The translations under genes were made by a program, and so were the position numbers. 64,000 nucleotides of DNA from Salinispora arenicola (GTDB lineage Bacteria; Actinomycetota; Actinomycetes; Mycobacteriales; Micromonosporaceae), in NCBI RefSeq assembly GCF_006716065.1, contig NZ_VFOL01000001.1:3720001-3784000 (forward strand). The letters are read 5' to 3'. The notes beneath the pieces are model-generated. The model worked only from the letters and a program-made list of their open reading frames with translations, was not told the origin of the DNA and ran no database searches. Each line of letters begins with the position of its first letter. Position 1 is the first letter of the stretch. This document shows, in pieces, positions 52,582 through 60,779 of this stretch.

Positions 52582-52841
52582 GCCTCGCCTCCGGTTTTCA
52601 GTTGCCGCCGAACCAGGTTCAGGACGTCGCCGGCGGTCGTCAGGTCCGTCGACTCGTTCAGGTCGAGCGAGGGCAGCCGGAACTGCCGTTCCAGGGCTAT
52701 CGCCAGCTCGATCAGCCGGATCGAGTCGAACATCAGGTCGTCGCGCAGGTGGGTCTCCGCCCCGACGCGGGGGAGTGGGTGCGGCGCCATCGCGGCGATG
52801 ATCGCGTAACCGGTCGATTCGTCGAACGCGTTGTCCATCAC
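52578..52841 (-). CDS. Acyl carrier protein
   Basis: This 87-residue acidic carrier protein has the phosphopantetheine site in DDLMFDSIRLIELAIALE, with Ser40 as the attachment residue. The motif DSI instead of the commoner DSL is seen in several discrete ACPs. ATG 52,841 overlaps the nucleotidyltransferase stop (ATGA). With the acyl-AMP ligase and the reductase it forms a load/carry/release set. No phosphopantetheinyl transferase is encoded in the window. Confidence 0.9.
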   Translation of the reverse strand: MMDNAFDESTGYAIIAAMAPHPLPRVGAETHLRDDLMFDSIRLIELAIALERQFRLPSLDLNESTDLTTAGDVLNLVRRQLKTGGEA

Positions 52842-54511
52842 GTCTCCTGTGCTGCGGCGCCGGCCCGTGCGTGCGGCTGCACACCGCCGCTGGAGAGCAG
52901 GTCCTGCGCCTCGTCGAGGGGGAGTTGCTGGTCCAGATATGCGCCGAGGCGCAGCAGGTCGTAGCCGATGTCGAGGGTGCGCTGCCAGCCGTCCGCGGAG
53001 TCGAACGACGACGGGAACGCCTCTCCGCCCGAGGCCTTCCGGATGTTGGTCACGTACTCGTGCAGGAGGGTGAGCAGAAGCCGGGCCTCCTCCTCGGTCG
53101 TGGCCACGGTCGCGTACAGCCGTTCGGCGAGGACACGGATGTGCGAGTGCCCGTCGGGCAGCAGATCGAGTCGGTGCAGCAGCTCAGGGTCCGGCGGCAA
53201 CGGACTCACACCGTGCGCGCTGAGCAGGGCACGCATCCCGCCGTTGACCGCGCGCACCGTGGTGAGTGCAGCGACCCTCCACTGTTGGCGGTCGAGTGCG
53301 CCCTGCAGGTCCTCCAGAGCGTTCTCGATCATGAAGTTGCCCCACATCAGTGCCATCGCGGCGGCGGCGAAGCGCGGCGCCGGCAGCGGTAGCAAGGCGA
53401 TCGCGCGGGGATGCGGCGGCTCGGCGCCGGCGATACCCAGGATCGGGCTGCTGGTCGCCGGGGCGGGGGTGATGGGGCCGAGCGGCGCGGCCATCGGAAT
53501 CCGTGGTGAGATCGGAGCGCCCTGCCAGGTAATCCGGATCAGGCCGTACCGGAGGTAGGCGGCGATCAGCTCACCCGGGTCGGCGACGCCCGTCCGCTCG
53601 GCGTCGGCCCTCAGCGCCGCGAGTGGTCGCCCCCAGACGATGCGCCGCCACACCCGCGTGGCGGCGTCACCGAGGACGAAGACGTCGCGTCGGTCACGTA
53701 CCAGGTGTACCTGGTCGTCGATCTGCCAGGTGGTCACTGCCGGCACTCGTGCCACGAACAAGCGCTGCGGGTCTTCGGCGCAGCCCGGCACGCCGAGCTC
53801 CGCGACCAGGCGTATGCAGTCGCGCGTGTGCTCGATCTCCTCGCCGGCGCCGGGCTCCGCGTTGATGGTCTGCCAGTAGCGTTCGACCAGCGGATCCCCG
53901 ACGAGCCGGTCGAGCTGCAGCGAGAGCCACTTCGGCTCGATGTACGTCTCGCCGTGGCGTGCCAGGTAGCTCTTGGCGGCCTGCTGGAGTCCCGCCCGTG
54001 CCCACACGGCGGCCGACTCCACCTGGTCCAGGGCGAGCAGCGCGATGGAGTGTCGGATGGACTGCCGTGCGTGTTCCGCCCACCACTTGGTCATGACGAC
54101 AGCGAAGTCGTCGTACGCGAGGTGGTCGCGGATTTCCTCGACCAGGTCCGGGCGGTACACGACATGTGCTCGGAGTAGCCGTTGGCACCGGTTGAGCAGG
54201 TGCTCGTCCAGTGCGGCGACACGGCGCGGGGTGTGTCCGACGTACCCGTTGACCTCGTGGAGGTGGTCCACGATCTGGCCGACGGATCGGGTGCGGATCT
54301 CCACCCGACGCCCCGCGATGAAGAAGATCGTGGGCATCGTCGGCAGGTCGGCCTCCTGGTCGGCGATCAGGAGGAAGTCGATGTCGGAGCGAGAGTTGCC
54401 GAAACCCTCGGCGATGGAGCCTTCCAGGATCAGCGCGACACTTCTGGGGTGACCGATACGCTCCAGCGTTTCGGCCGCGAGTGAGCTGATCTCTGCCTCG
54501 TCGAGGATCAT
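52838..54511 (-). CDS. Nucleotidyltransferase-domain protein of the biosynthetic operon
   Basis: This 557-residue protein starts at ATG 54,511 (ATGA overlap with the ligase). Residues 20-60 contain a pol-beta-type nucleotidyltransferase signature: ILEGSIAEGFGNSRSDIDFL, with Gly-Ser at 31-32 and the metal-binding Asp43/Asp45. A helical segment follows as in HEPN/KNTase-like proteins. The middle (about 250-330) has a winged-helix-like or PqqD-like portion (DRRDVFVLGDAATRVWRRIV). The C-terminal third is helical and unrecognised. It might adenylylate a pathway intermediate or a carrier. I know no characterised homologue with this full layout. Confidence 0.7.
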   Translation of the reverse strand: MILDEAEISSLAAETLERIGHPRSVALILEGSIAEGFGNSRSDIDFLLIADQEADLPTMPTIFFIAGRRVEIRTRSVGQIVDHLHEVNGYVGHTPRRVAALDEHLLNRCQRLLRAHVVYRPDLVEEIRDHLAYDDFAVVMTKWWAEHARQSIRHSIALLALDQVESAAVWARAGLQQAAKSYLARHGETYIEPKWLSLQLDRLVGDPLVERYWQTINAEPGAGEEIEHTRDCIRLVAELGVPGCAEDPQRLFVARVPAVTTWQIDDQVHLVRDRRDVFVLGDAATRVWRRIVWGRPLAALRADAERTGVADPGELIAAYLRYGLIRITWQGAPISPRIPMAAPLGPITPAPATSSPILGIAGAEPPHPRAIALLPLPAPRFAAAAMALMWGNFMIENALEDLQGALDRQQWRVAALTTVRAVNGGMRALLSAHGVSPLPPDPELLHRLDLLPDGHSHIRVLAERLYATVATTEEEARLLLTLLHEYVTNIRKASGGEAFPSSFDSADGWQRTLDIGYDLLRLGAYLDQQLPLDEAQDLLSSGGVQPHARAGAAAQET

Positions 54512-56193
54512 GCGGGGACCTCCGGCTCGACGATCGACGCTTTCAGGGTTCCCTCCTGGAGGCGCTGCCACATGTCACGGCGGCGTGGCTTACCGCTGGT
54601 GGTGCGCTGGATCACGCCACGGTTACCGACCGCGAACCGGATTCGCGGCTCGGCACCCAGTCGGGAGCGCAGGGTGTGGTAGGCGCTCTCCTCCCAGCCG
54701 CGGCGCCCGCCCTCGACGAGCAGCAGAACGCCGGCACGCTCGGTTTCCGGAGCGCTGATCACCACGCAGCGACTGGGGGACAGGCCGGTCGCCTCGACGA
54801 CCGCCGCCTCGAGGTCCTCGACGTAGACGTTGCGTCCCCGGATCTTGAGGCTGTCGCCCATCCGGCCCAGTACGAACAACTGGCCGGCGTGGAGGAACCC
54901 GGCGTCGCCGGTGCGCAGGCCGTCCGGGGTGAAGCGGGTGCCGCCGGAGTCGGCGTCGTTGGTGTAGCCCGCGGTGACCGTTTCCCCGCTGACCCTGATC
55001 TCACCGAGATGGCCCGGCGGCAACTCGACGCCATCCTGGTCGACGATGCTGATCCGGGTGCCGAGGCGCGGGCCGCCGCAGCCGGTGAGCCAGCCGTTGC
55101 GTGTCGGCACCGGCTCCGCACCGAGGTGGAACTGCCGGGTCAGCTCGACCCGCTGGCCGAATCGCAGAGTGTCCGGCCTCACCTGCACCGCCAGCGGAGG
55201 GACACCGTGGTCAGTGCCGGTCACCCCGAGCGTCGTTTCCGCCATCCCGTACGCAGGGGTGAGCGTGCCGCGGTCGAAGCACGCAGCGGCGGTAGCCTGC
55301 ACGAACCTGTCGAGCACCGCGGGGTTGATGGTCTGCGCGCCGACGAACGCGGTCCGCCATCCGGACAGGTCCCAGCTGGCGATCCGCTCGGCGGAGATGC
55401 GCTCCACCGCGTACTCGTATGCGAACGGCGGCGCGGCCGTGATCGTGGCCCGGGTCATGCACTCCAACCATCTGCCCGGGTCGCGCAGGAACTGCGCGGG
55501 CTGCATCAGCCACAGGTCGGCCTGATTACAGACAGCGGCGAGTAGGGTGCCGACGAGGCCCATGTCGTGATAGAGCGGCAGCCAGGAGGCCACCGAGTCG
55601 TCCTCGCTCCAGTCGCTCCACGCCCGGGTGCAGGACACGTTGACGGCGAGGTTCTGCCAGGTGACTGGCACACCTCGCGGGACGCCGGTGGAGCCGGAGG
55701 TGAACTGGAGGATCGCCAGGTCGTCGGGGCCCGCTTTGGGAACCTCGACCGGTTCCTCGGCCTCCCTGTGCAGGAAGGCGCGGCCGGGCAGGTCCGCCGC
55801 GGCCAGCGCCGAGTCGGCGATGTCCTGGTAGCGCTCGGTGGTGATCATCAGTACCGGTTGCGCCCGACGCAGAATGCTCGAGACGAGCTCGACGTACTCG
55901 GTGCTGCTGGTGAGGCTGGGCGGGGTGATCATGCAGGGGGTGAGGCCTGCGGCCCAGGCCCCGAAGTACGCGCAGAGCGTCGGGTAGCTCGTCGGCATGA
56001 GCAGGCAGACCACCTCCCCGGGCTGGGCGCCGGCAGCGGTCATCGCCGCCGCGCTGCGTCGTGCCGCGAGAGACAGGTCCGCGTACGAGTGGTAGTCCCA
56101 ATCGCCCTCGTCGCCGAGGAACCGGATCCCCTTGTCGGTCCGGGGATCGACCAGCCAGTTGCGCACATCGCTGAAATCCAGGGTGGTGGTCAC
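54508..56193 (-). CDS. Fatty acyl-AMP ligase (ANL superfamily)
   Basis: This 561-residue adenylate-forming enzyme has the P-loop LQFTSGSTGVPRGV (162-175), LPLYHDMGLVGTLLAA (the H-D-M-G-L pattern usual in FAALs), AYGMAETTLGVTG and the C-terminal catalytic Lys in RTTSGKPRRRDMWQ. The YHDMGL and GMAETTL sequences are hallmarks of acyl-AMP ligases that load ACPs rather than CoA. GTG 56,193 overlaps the preceding stop (GTGA). Expected role: activation of a free fatty or other carboxylic acid and transfer to the ACP encoded two genes downstream. Confidence 0.88.
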   Translation of the reverse strand: MTTTLDFSDVRNWLVDPRTDKGIRFLGDEGDWDYHSYADLSLAARRSAAAMTAAGAQPGEVVCLLMPTSYPTLCAYFGAWAAGLTPCMITPPSLTSSTEYVELVSSILRRAQPVLMITTERYQDIADSALAAADLPGRAFLHREAEEPVEVPKAGPDDLAILQFTSGSTGVPRGVPVTWQNLAVNVSCTRAWSDWSEDDSVASWLPLYHDMGLVGTLLAAVCNQADLWLMQPAQFLRDPGRWLECMTRATITAAPPFAYEYAVERISAERIASWDLSGWRTAFVGAQTINPAVLDRFVQATAAACFDRGTLTPAYGMAETTLGVTGTDHGVPPLAVQVRPDTLRFGQRVELTRQFHLGAEPVPTRNGWLTGCGGPRLGTRISIVDQDGVELPPGHLGEIRVSGETVTAGYTNDADSGGTRFTPDGLRTGDAGFLHAGQLFVLGRMGDSLKIRGRNVYVEDLEAAVVEATGLSPSRCVVISAPETERAGVLLLVEGGRRGWEESAYHTLRSRLGAEPRIRFAVGNRGVIQRTTSGKPRRRDMWQRLQEGTLKASIVEPEVPA

Positions 56194-58847
56194 GCGGACG
56201 TCCCATCCGTGTCGTTGAGGATCGTGATCGTGCCGGTGCCGCCGTCCATCCGGACGGTCATGCCGGTCTCCAGTTCCTGGGTGGCGCCCTTGGCCTTGAC
56301 GATCGTCGGCACGCCCAGCTCGCGCGCCACGATCGCGACGTGGGTCAGCGGGCTTCCCCGTTCGATGATCAGTCCGGTCGCCGACGGTAGTGCGGCGACC
56401 CAGCCCGGGTCGGTGCTGTAGGCCACGATGATGCCGCCGTTGACGTCCTGAGGTCGCGTCGTGACGACGACCCGCCCGGTCGTGACGCCCGGGGACGATG
56501 GTGTCCCGTGCAGTTCACCGACGCCGGTGCGGGTGGCCCGGCCGACGCTCCAACCGGCGGCCTCGAGATTGCCCTCCCAGTAGGGCGCGCCGTACGTCCG
56601 GAAGCGCGGCGGCGCGGACATCGTTTCCTGTCGTTCCTGCGTGCGCCGGCGCGCCGCCACGATGTCGCGTAGCTCGTCGTGAGCGATCTTGCCCTCGTAT
56701 GCCCCGGTCAGCTCGTCGAGGCGCAGCAGGAACACGTCCTCGAACCGCTCGATCGCCCCGACCTGCTGCAGGTGCCGGCCGAGTGCGCGCAGCATCCGCT
56801 TGGCCGAGCCGAACGCCTTCGTCCGGCAGAACCGCAGCCGCTCGCGCGCCGCCAGTGACCGAGACACCTTGCGGCGGGTCAGTTCGTAGATCCAGCGTCG
56901 CGGCCCCCGCAGGTGCTGGTCGAGATATTCCTGCGCGCTGTCGCCGCTCGCTGTCTCCGGCGGAGCCTGTAGCGCGTCGCGCAGCATCAGGTACAGGCTC
57001 GACGGATCCTCGTGTAGGTCCGGCACCTCCAGCTTGAGTTCGTCGGGGCTGCGGTAGCCGTGCGCCTCCACGTAGGCGTCGACGGCCGCGAGCAGGGTGG
57101 TGTGCCCGGCAGCCGCGAGCGCGTCGGGTATCGCCGCCGGGTCGGTCTCCGTCACCAGGCGGCGCAGCTCGTCGTCGGCCTTGACGGTGGCCGCCAGCGC
57201 GGCCAACTCACGGGCCGGCTCGGCGGATTCCACGTCGGCGCCGGGCCGAGCGGCGGCCCACGTCAGCCACTCGGGGGCGTGCGGCAGCCACCGCCGGCCG
57301 AGCATCGTGAGGATGCCCATCGACAGCAGAATCGTGGAGTCGAGCATCTGCATCGGACCCCACCGCCTGTTCAGGCTGCGGATCAGGTCCTGGAACGCCC
57401 GGTACACCTCGTCGGCGGGCATCGCGGCGTAGTCGCGCTTGTCGAAGATCGCGTACTGCTCGTAGAAGTAGGCGACGAACCGCGTGACGTCACGGTCCAT
57501 GCGCAGGTACTTCCAGAAGAAGGTCGTGTAGGTGACCACTCGTGCGCGTCGGCGTTGCCAGGCCGAGTCGAACTCGTACGGGTACAGCCCTTCGGCGATC
57601 TCGTCCGGCAGCGCCTCGTCCACGCCCATGGCGACCTCGAGCAGCTTGCGGTTGACGTCGTAGAAGGGCGCGATCCGCTGGAGGCGGTACCAGTTGACGA
57701 GGTTGTAGTAGACGCGGCCGTGGAAGTTGCCGAGGAGCGCGGGCAACCACTCGTGCATCTGCGCGAGCTGCTTCTCGGGCACGCGTAGGGATCGGGCGTA
57801 GCTCTCGTACACCGCGCCGTAGACCGTCGAGGCGAACGTGAAGGTCAGCGGGGACGTGATTCCCCGGAAGCTCTCCACGATGTTCGAATTGTCCCAGATC
57901 CGTAGCTCACCCACCGGCCTGCTCGTGGTCGGCACGGTGGTGATCGGTCGGCTCTGCAGGATCCACAGCTGGCCGTCCGCGACCGCCCACTCGATGTCCT
58001 GCGGTGCACCGAAGGCGTCGCTGATGGCGCGGCCGGCCTCCCACAACGTGCCAAGGTCGATCCGGTCGAGCGACAGCTGCGCACGGTCGGCGTCCGGTAC
58101 CTCGATGGCTTCGACGCCGCCGCCGGCCGCGGGTTCGTAGCGCTCCGACTTGTCGCCGAGCTCGGTCTCCAGAACCGTACCGGTGGCCGCCTCGAGGGTC
58201 ACGGTGTCCGCGTCCACAGCGCCGGAGACGATGCCCTCGCCGAGGCCGTAGACAGCGCTGACCACGTACCGGTCGCCGGCACCGGTCGCCGGATCGGCGG
58301 TGAACATCACGCCGCTGACCTCCGAGCGCACCATCTGTTGGATGAGTACGCCCATGCCGGTCGCGCGCAGTGGCAGGCCGTTGCGCAGTCGGTAGGTCAG
58401 CGAGCGCGCGGAGAAGGCCGATGCCCAGCAGTCCTTGACCCGGTCCAGGACCTCGTCGGCCTCGCTGACGTTGAGGAAGGTGTCGAACTGGCCGGCGAAG
58501 GAGTACTTGTCGCCGTCCTCCTCCAGGCCGGACGAGCGCACCGCGACCCGGCCGCCGCCGGCGGCCTGGTACGCCGCGTGGATCGGGTCGGCGAGGTGGT
58601 CCGGGATCACGGTCGCCCGCATCCGTCGGGTGACCTCGGCCGCGACGCGCTCCGGTTCCTCGGTGCCCTGGGTCAGCAACACGTCGATGCCCTCGACGTG
58701 TTCCAGGAAGGCGGTGAAGACATCGCTGGAAACTGCGCTCCAGCGCGGAACATGAACGCCAAGACTCCTCATCGCCGCCAGATTGGACGCCTTGGCCCCC
58801 ATAGCTCGCCATTTCGTAACGTCAGTTTCACTGGCGACAGTTGACAA
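56190..58847 (-). CDS. PEP-synthase / rifampin-phosphotransferase-like enzyme
   Basis: The likely start is TTG 58,847, directly after GAGGAGGAAGG; the product then has 885 residues. Residues about 15-320 form a PPDK N-terminal ATP-grasp domain (GAKASNLAAMRSLGVHVPRW, VAVRSSGLEEDGDKYSFAGQ, GVMFTADPATGAG, LQSRPITT). The middle 430 residues are a family-specific substrate domain (WDNSNIVESFRGITSPLTFT). The last 110 residues are the swivelling phospho-His domain, with His836 in RGSPLTHVAIVARELG. Such enzymes split ATP and pass a phosphoryl group via His to pyruvate or, as in rifampin phosphotransferase, to a small molecule. It opens the operon; the PEP-binding barrel of true PEP synthase is absent. 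Confidence 0.83.
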   Translation of the reverse strand: MSTVASETDVTKWRAMGAKASNLAAMRSLGVHVPRWSAVSSDVFTAFLEHVEGIDVLLTQGTEEPERVAAEVTRRMRATVIPDHLADPIHAAYQAAGGGRVAVRSSGLEEDGDKYSFAGQFDTFLNVSEADEVLDRVKDCWASAFSARSLTYRLRNGLPLRATGMGVLIQQMVRSEVSGVMFTADPATGAGDRYVVSAVYGLGEGIVSGAVDADTVTLEAATGTVLETELGDKSERYEPAAGGGVEAIEVPDADRAQLSLDRIDLGTLWEAGRAISDAFGAPQDIEWAVADGQLWILQSRPITTVPTTSRPVGELRIWDNSNIVESFRGITSPLTFTFASTVYGAVYESYARSLRVPEKQLAQMHEWLPALLGNFHGRVYYNLVNWYRLQRIAPFYDVNRKLLEVAMGVDEALPDEIAEGLYPYEFDSAWQRRRARVVTYTTFFWKYLRMDRDVTRFVAYFYEQYAIFDKRDYAAMPADEVYRAFQDLIRSLNRRWGPMQMLDSTILLSMGILTMLGRRWLPHAPEWLTWAAARPGADVESAEPARELAALAATVKADDELRRLVTETDPAAIPDALAAAGHTTLLAAVDAYVEAHGYRSPDELKLEVPDLHEDPSSLYLMLRDALQAPPETASGDSAQEYLDQHLRGPRRWIYELTRRKVSRSLAARERLRFCRTKAFGSAKRMLRALGRHLQQVGAIERFEDVFLLRLDELTGAYEGKIAHDELRDIVAARRRTQERQETMSAPPRFRTYGAPYWEGNLEAAGWSVGRATRTGVGELHGTPSSPGVTTGRVVVTTRPQDVNGGIIVAYSTDPGWVAALPSATGLIIERGSPLTHVAIVARELGVPTIVKAKGATQELETGMTVRMDGGTGTITILNDTDGTSA

Positions 58848-60680
58848 CCTTCCTCCTCGGATAGTGTGTTGATCGGCAATGCGGCGTCCCGCTGCGTCCA
58901 CGGCAGTCTTTTGCGACCACCCTCCCGTACGAAGAGCGGCAATTAATCTGCTCGTGGTCGAACGGCGAGCACATGAACCTGCGACACGTATTCGTGCCTC
59001 TCGTCGCACGGGATTCGGTTCGCGGGCCGGCCGCTATCCCGGGCGGGCTGGAGCAGTGTGCGTCGCCGTCGGCGAGTTTGGCTGATCCAACGCGGAATCT
59101 TGCGGCCGGAAACATGCGCTGCCGGGCCTATCTGTTGATCGTTCTCTGCTTTTATCTGAGGGCGCATGAGGGTTGCACCTGACTTCCGTGGGTGCCTGAT
59201 TCACGTGGTGGAGAACCCGACCTGATGACTGGAGCGAAGAAGCGGGCGTGAACCTCGATTCCAAAGGGCGCGACGTCACTCTTGCCGCACTCGACAGGAG
59301 AGCAGGGCATGGGTGTCGCGGCAGGCACTCCCGTCGTCACCCTGGGTGCCCCCGTGCCTGGTAGAAGCAAGGTTTGGTATCGACTGTGGATGTCTGTGTG
59401 CCCCACGGGTCGCACCACTCTGGCGTGCGTTATGAGGGCGGCGAGGTCTTCGCCCGGGCCAGCTCACATATTGCTTCCCTTTGAGTTCTACGCAGGTCGG
59501 GAGGGGGATCGTGGTTGATTTCCCGTGCCGACCGAAATGGCGAGCATCGACGGCGCTACTGATTGTGGATTCCGCCATTCGATGCTCAACTCCCTTGTGG
59601 CGCGAATCACTTTCGACGACGGCATGGCGTGTGCTGATGCGCGTCGAGTGCGGTACGGGCAGTGGTGCTTGCGCTGAAGGAATATTACAGCGAACTCGCT
59701 CTGGTTTCTAACCGCTGGTAGATGCCGGCAGAGCGCCACTGGTGTCGATACCACATTGCCGAAACAATGGCTTCACAAAGTTTCACTCTCCGTGATTCTG
59801 CGGAGTGTTTACGGAGATCGGAGATAGTGGCCTGACACGAACGGTGACCATTTGAAGTTGGGTGACCTGTGTCACCGTGGCGTCGTTGTCGCTCGTGCGG
59901 TTCCGGGGTCGCCCGAGGCCCGTCGCGGGAAATAGGATTTACACTTCCGGCTTTACCGCGGCACCGGTAACTACTCGACTGCGTCACGGTCCTTTCGCCC
60001 ATTCAGCAATAAGCGAAGTTGGTCGATGGGTGTGCCCAATTGGGCTCGTCGAACGTTCCGGGAACAACAGCCCGGGTGCTGCACCGCCACCAGCGCCACA
60101 CGTGCCGGCTGATCTCTCACGTTCGCCCCGGTGCTGCCCCCACCGATCGGTGCACCGCCCGCGCCACCGACGGCCAGCTACCGCGGCGGGACGCCAAACC
60201 CCACCCTCCGCGCTCACCGGCGGGCGACCAACTCCCCACCGAAGCTGCCTCGCGCGACCACCAAGCCCATCGCCCCCGCCGGGTCCGCACGCGCGAACGC
60301 CACCCGGTACCCCACTCCCCGGCTCGCGACGTGTAACCCCGAGCGCCGCGCGTCACCGGCTTTGCCGAATGCCCGTCGTGGTGACGATCTCCGGCAGACT
60401 GAGCGATTCCCGGCCGGTGGTCAGGTGTTGACCCGCGACCGCTGCGCGGGTAGCCCCTATTGGCCTCGGTCACGATGTTCCGGCCAGGCCCCGCGACAAG
60501 GAAGTGTCGACACCAGTGGGATCCGTGTCGATGGGATTCCCGTGATCTCGAAGTGCCGCAACGTTGCCGACTATCAAGGGTGGGGATGCGGGGCCGAACG
60601 GTGCATGGCTACCGTCCTGAGCGGACCACGGTCCGCCCAGCTACCCGGATTCATGCCTGCGAACGCGACGGGAGGGCTTC
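58848..60680. promoter_or_regulatory. 1.8-kb divergent intergenic region
   Basis: No supported gene is present between the nine-gene operon and the peptide/P450 unit. The first 13 bases carry the strong ribosome binding site for the operon. The segment 59,470-59,960 is AT-richer than average, typical of promoters. It contains a perfect palindrome at 59,861. The interval is unusually long for this genome and could hide an sRNA or very short ORFs. Confidence 0.45.
59861..59876. promoter_or_regulatory. Palindrome GGTGAC-N4-GTCACC
   Basis: A perfect 6-bp inverted repeat with a 4-base spacer lies in the AT-richer centre of the divergent region; a further GGTGACC lies 18 bp upstream. It could be the site of an unlinked regulator of the operon or the P450 unit. 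Confidence 0.4.
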
Positions 60681-60779
60681 ATGGCTACCAAAGGCACCAC
60701 GTCCGCCGAGACGGTCGAGGCCCCGTTGCGCACGAATAGCGCGCAAAACAGCATTGATCGCTCGAAGGACCCCGAATGA
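60681..60779 (+). CDS. 32-residue ORF translationally coupled to cytochrome P450
   Basis: ATG 60,681 follows GGGAGGG by four bases, and the frame runs 32 codons to a TGA that overlaps the P450 ATG (ATGA at 60,776-60,779). The peptide begins MATKGTTSAETVEAP and ends NSIDRSKDPE; it is polar and has no Trp, Tyr, Phe, His or Cys. The arrangement is like that of P450-modified RiPP precursors (biarylitide and atropopeptide loci), but the lack of aromatic residues argues against the usual crosslinks. It may instead be a leader peptide that sets P450 translation. Codon use is typical of the genome. Confidence 0.6.
   Translation: MATKGTTSAETVEAPLRTNSAQNSIDRSKDPE

Noticed and set aside
59862..60431. 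Plus-strand 189-codon frame in the divergent gap
   Set aside because: Pro/Arg-rich, no start signal, no domain; typical random frame in high-GC DNA.
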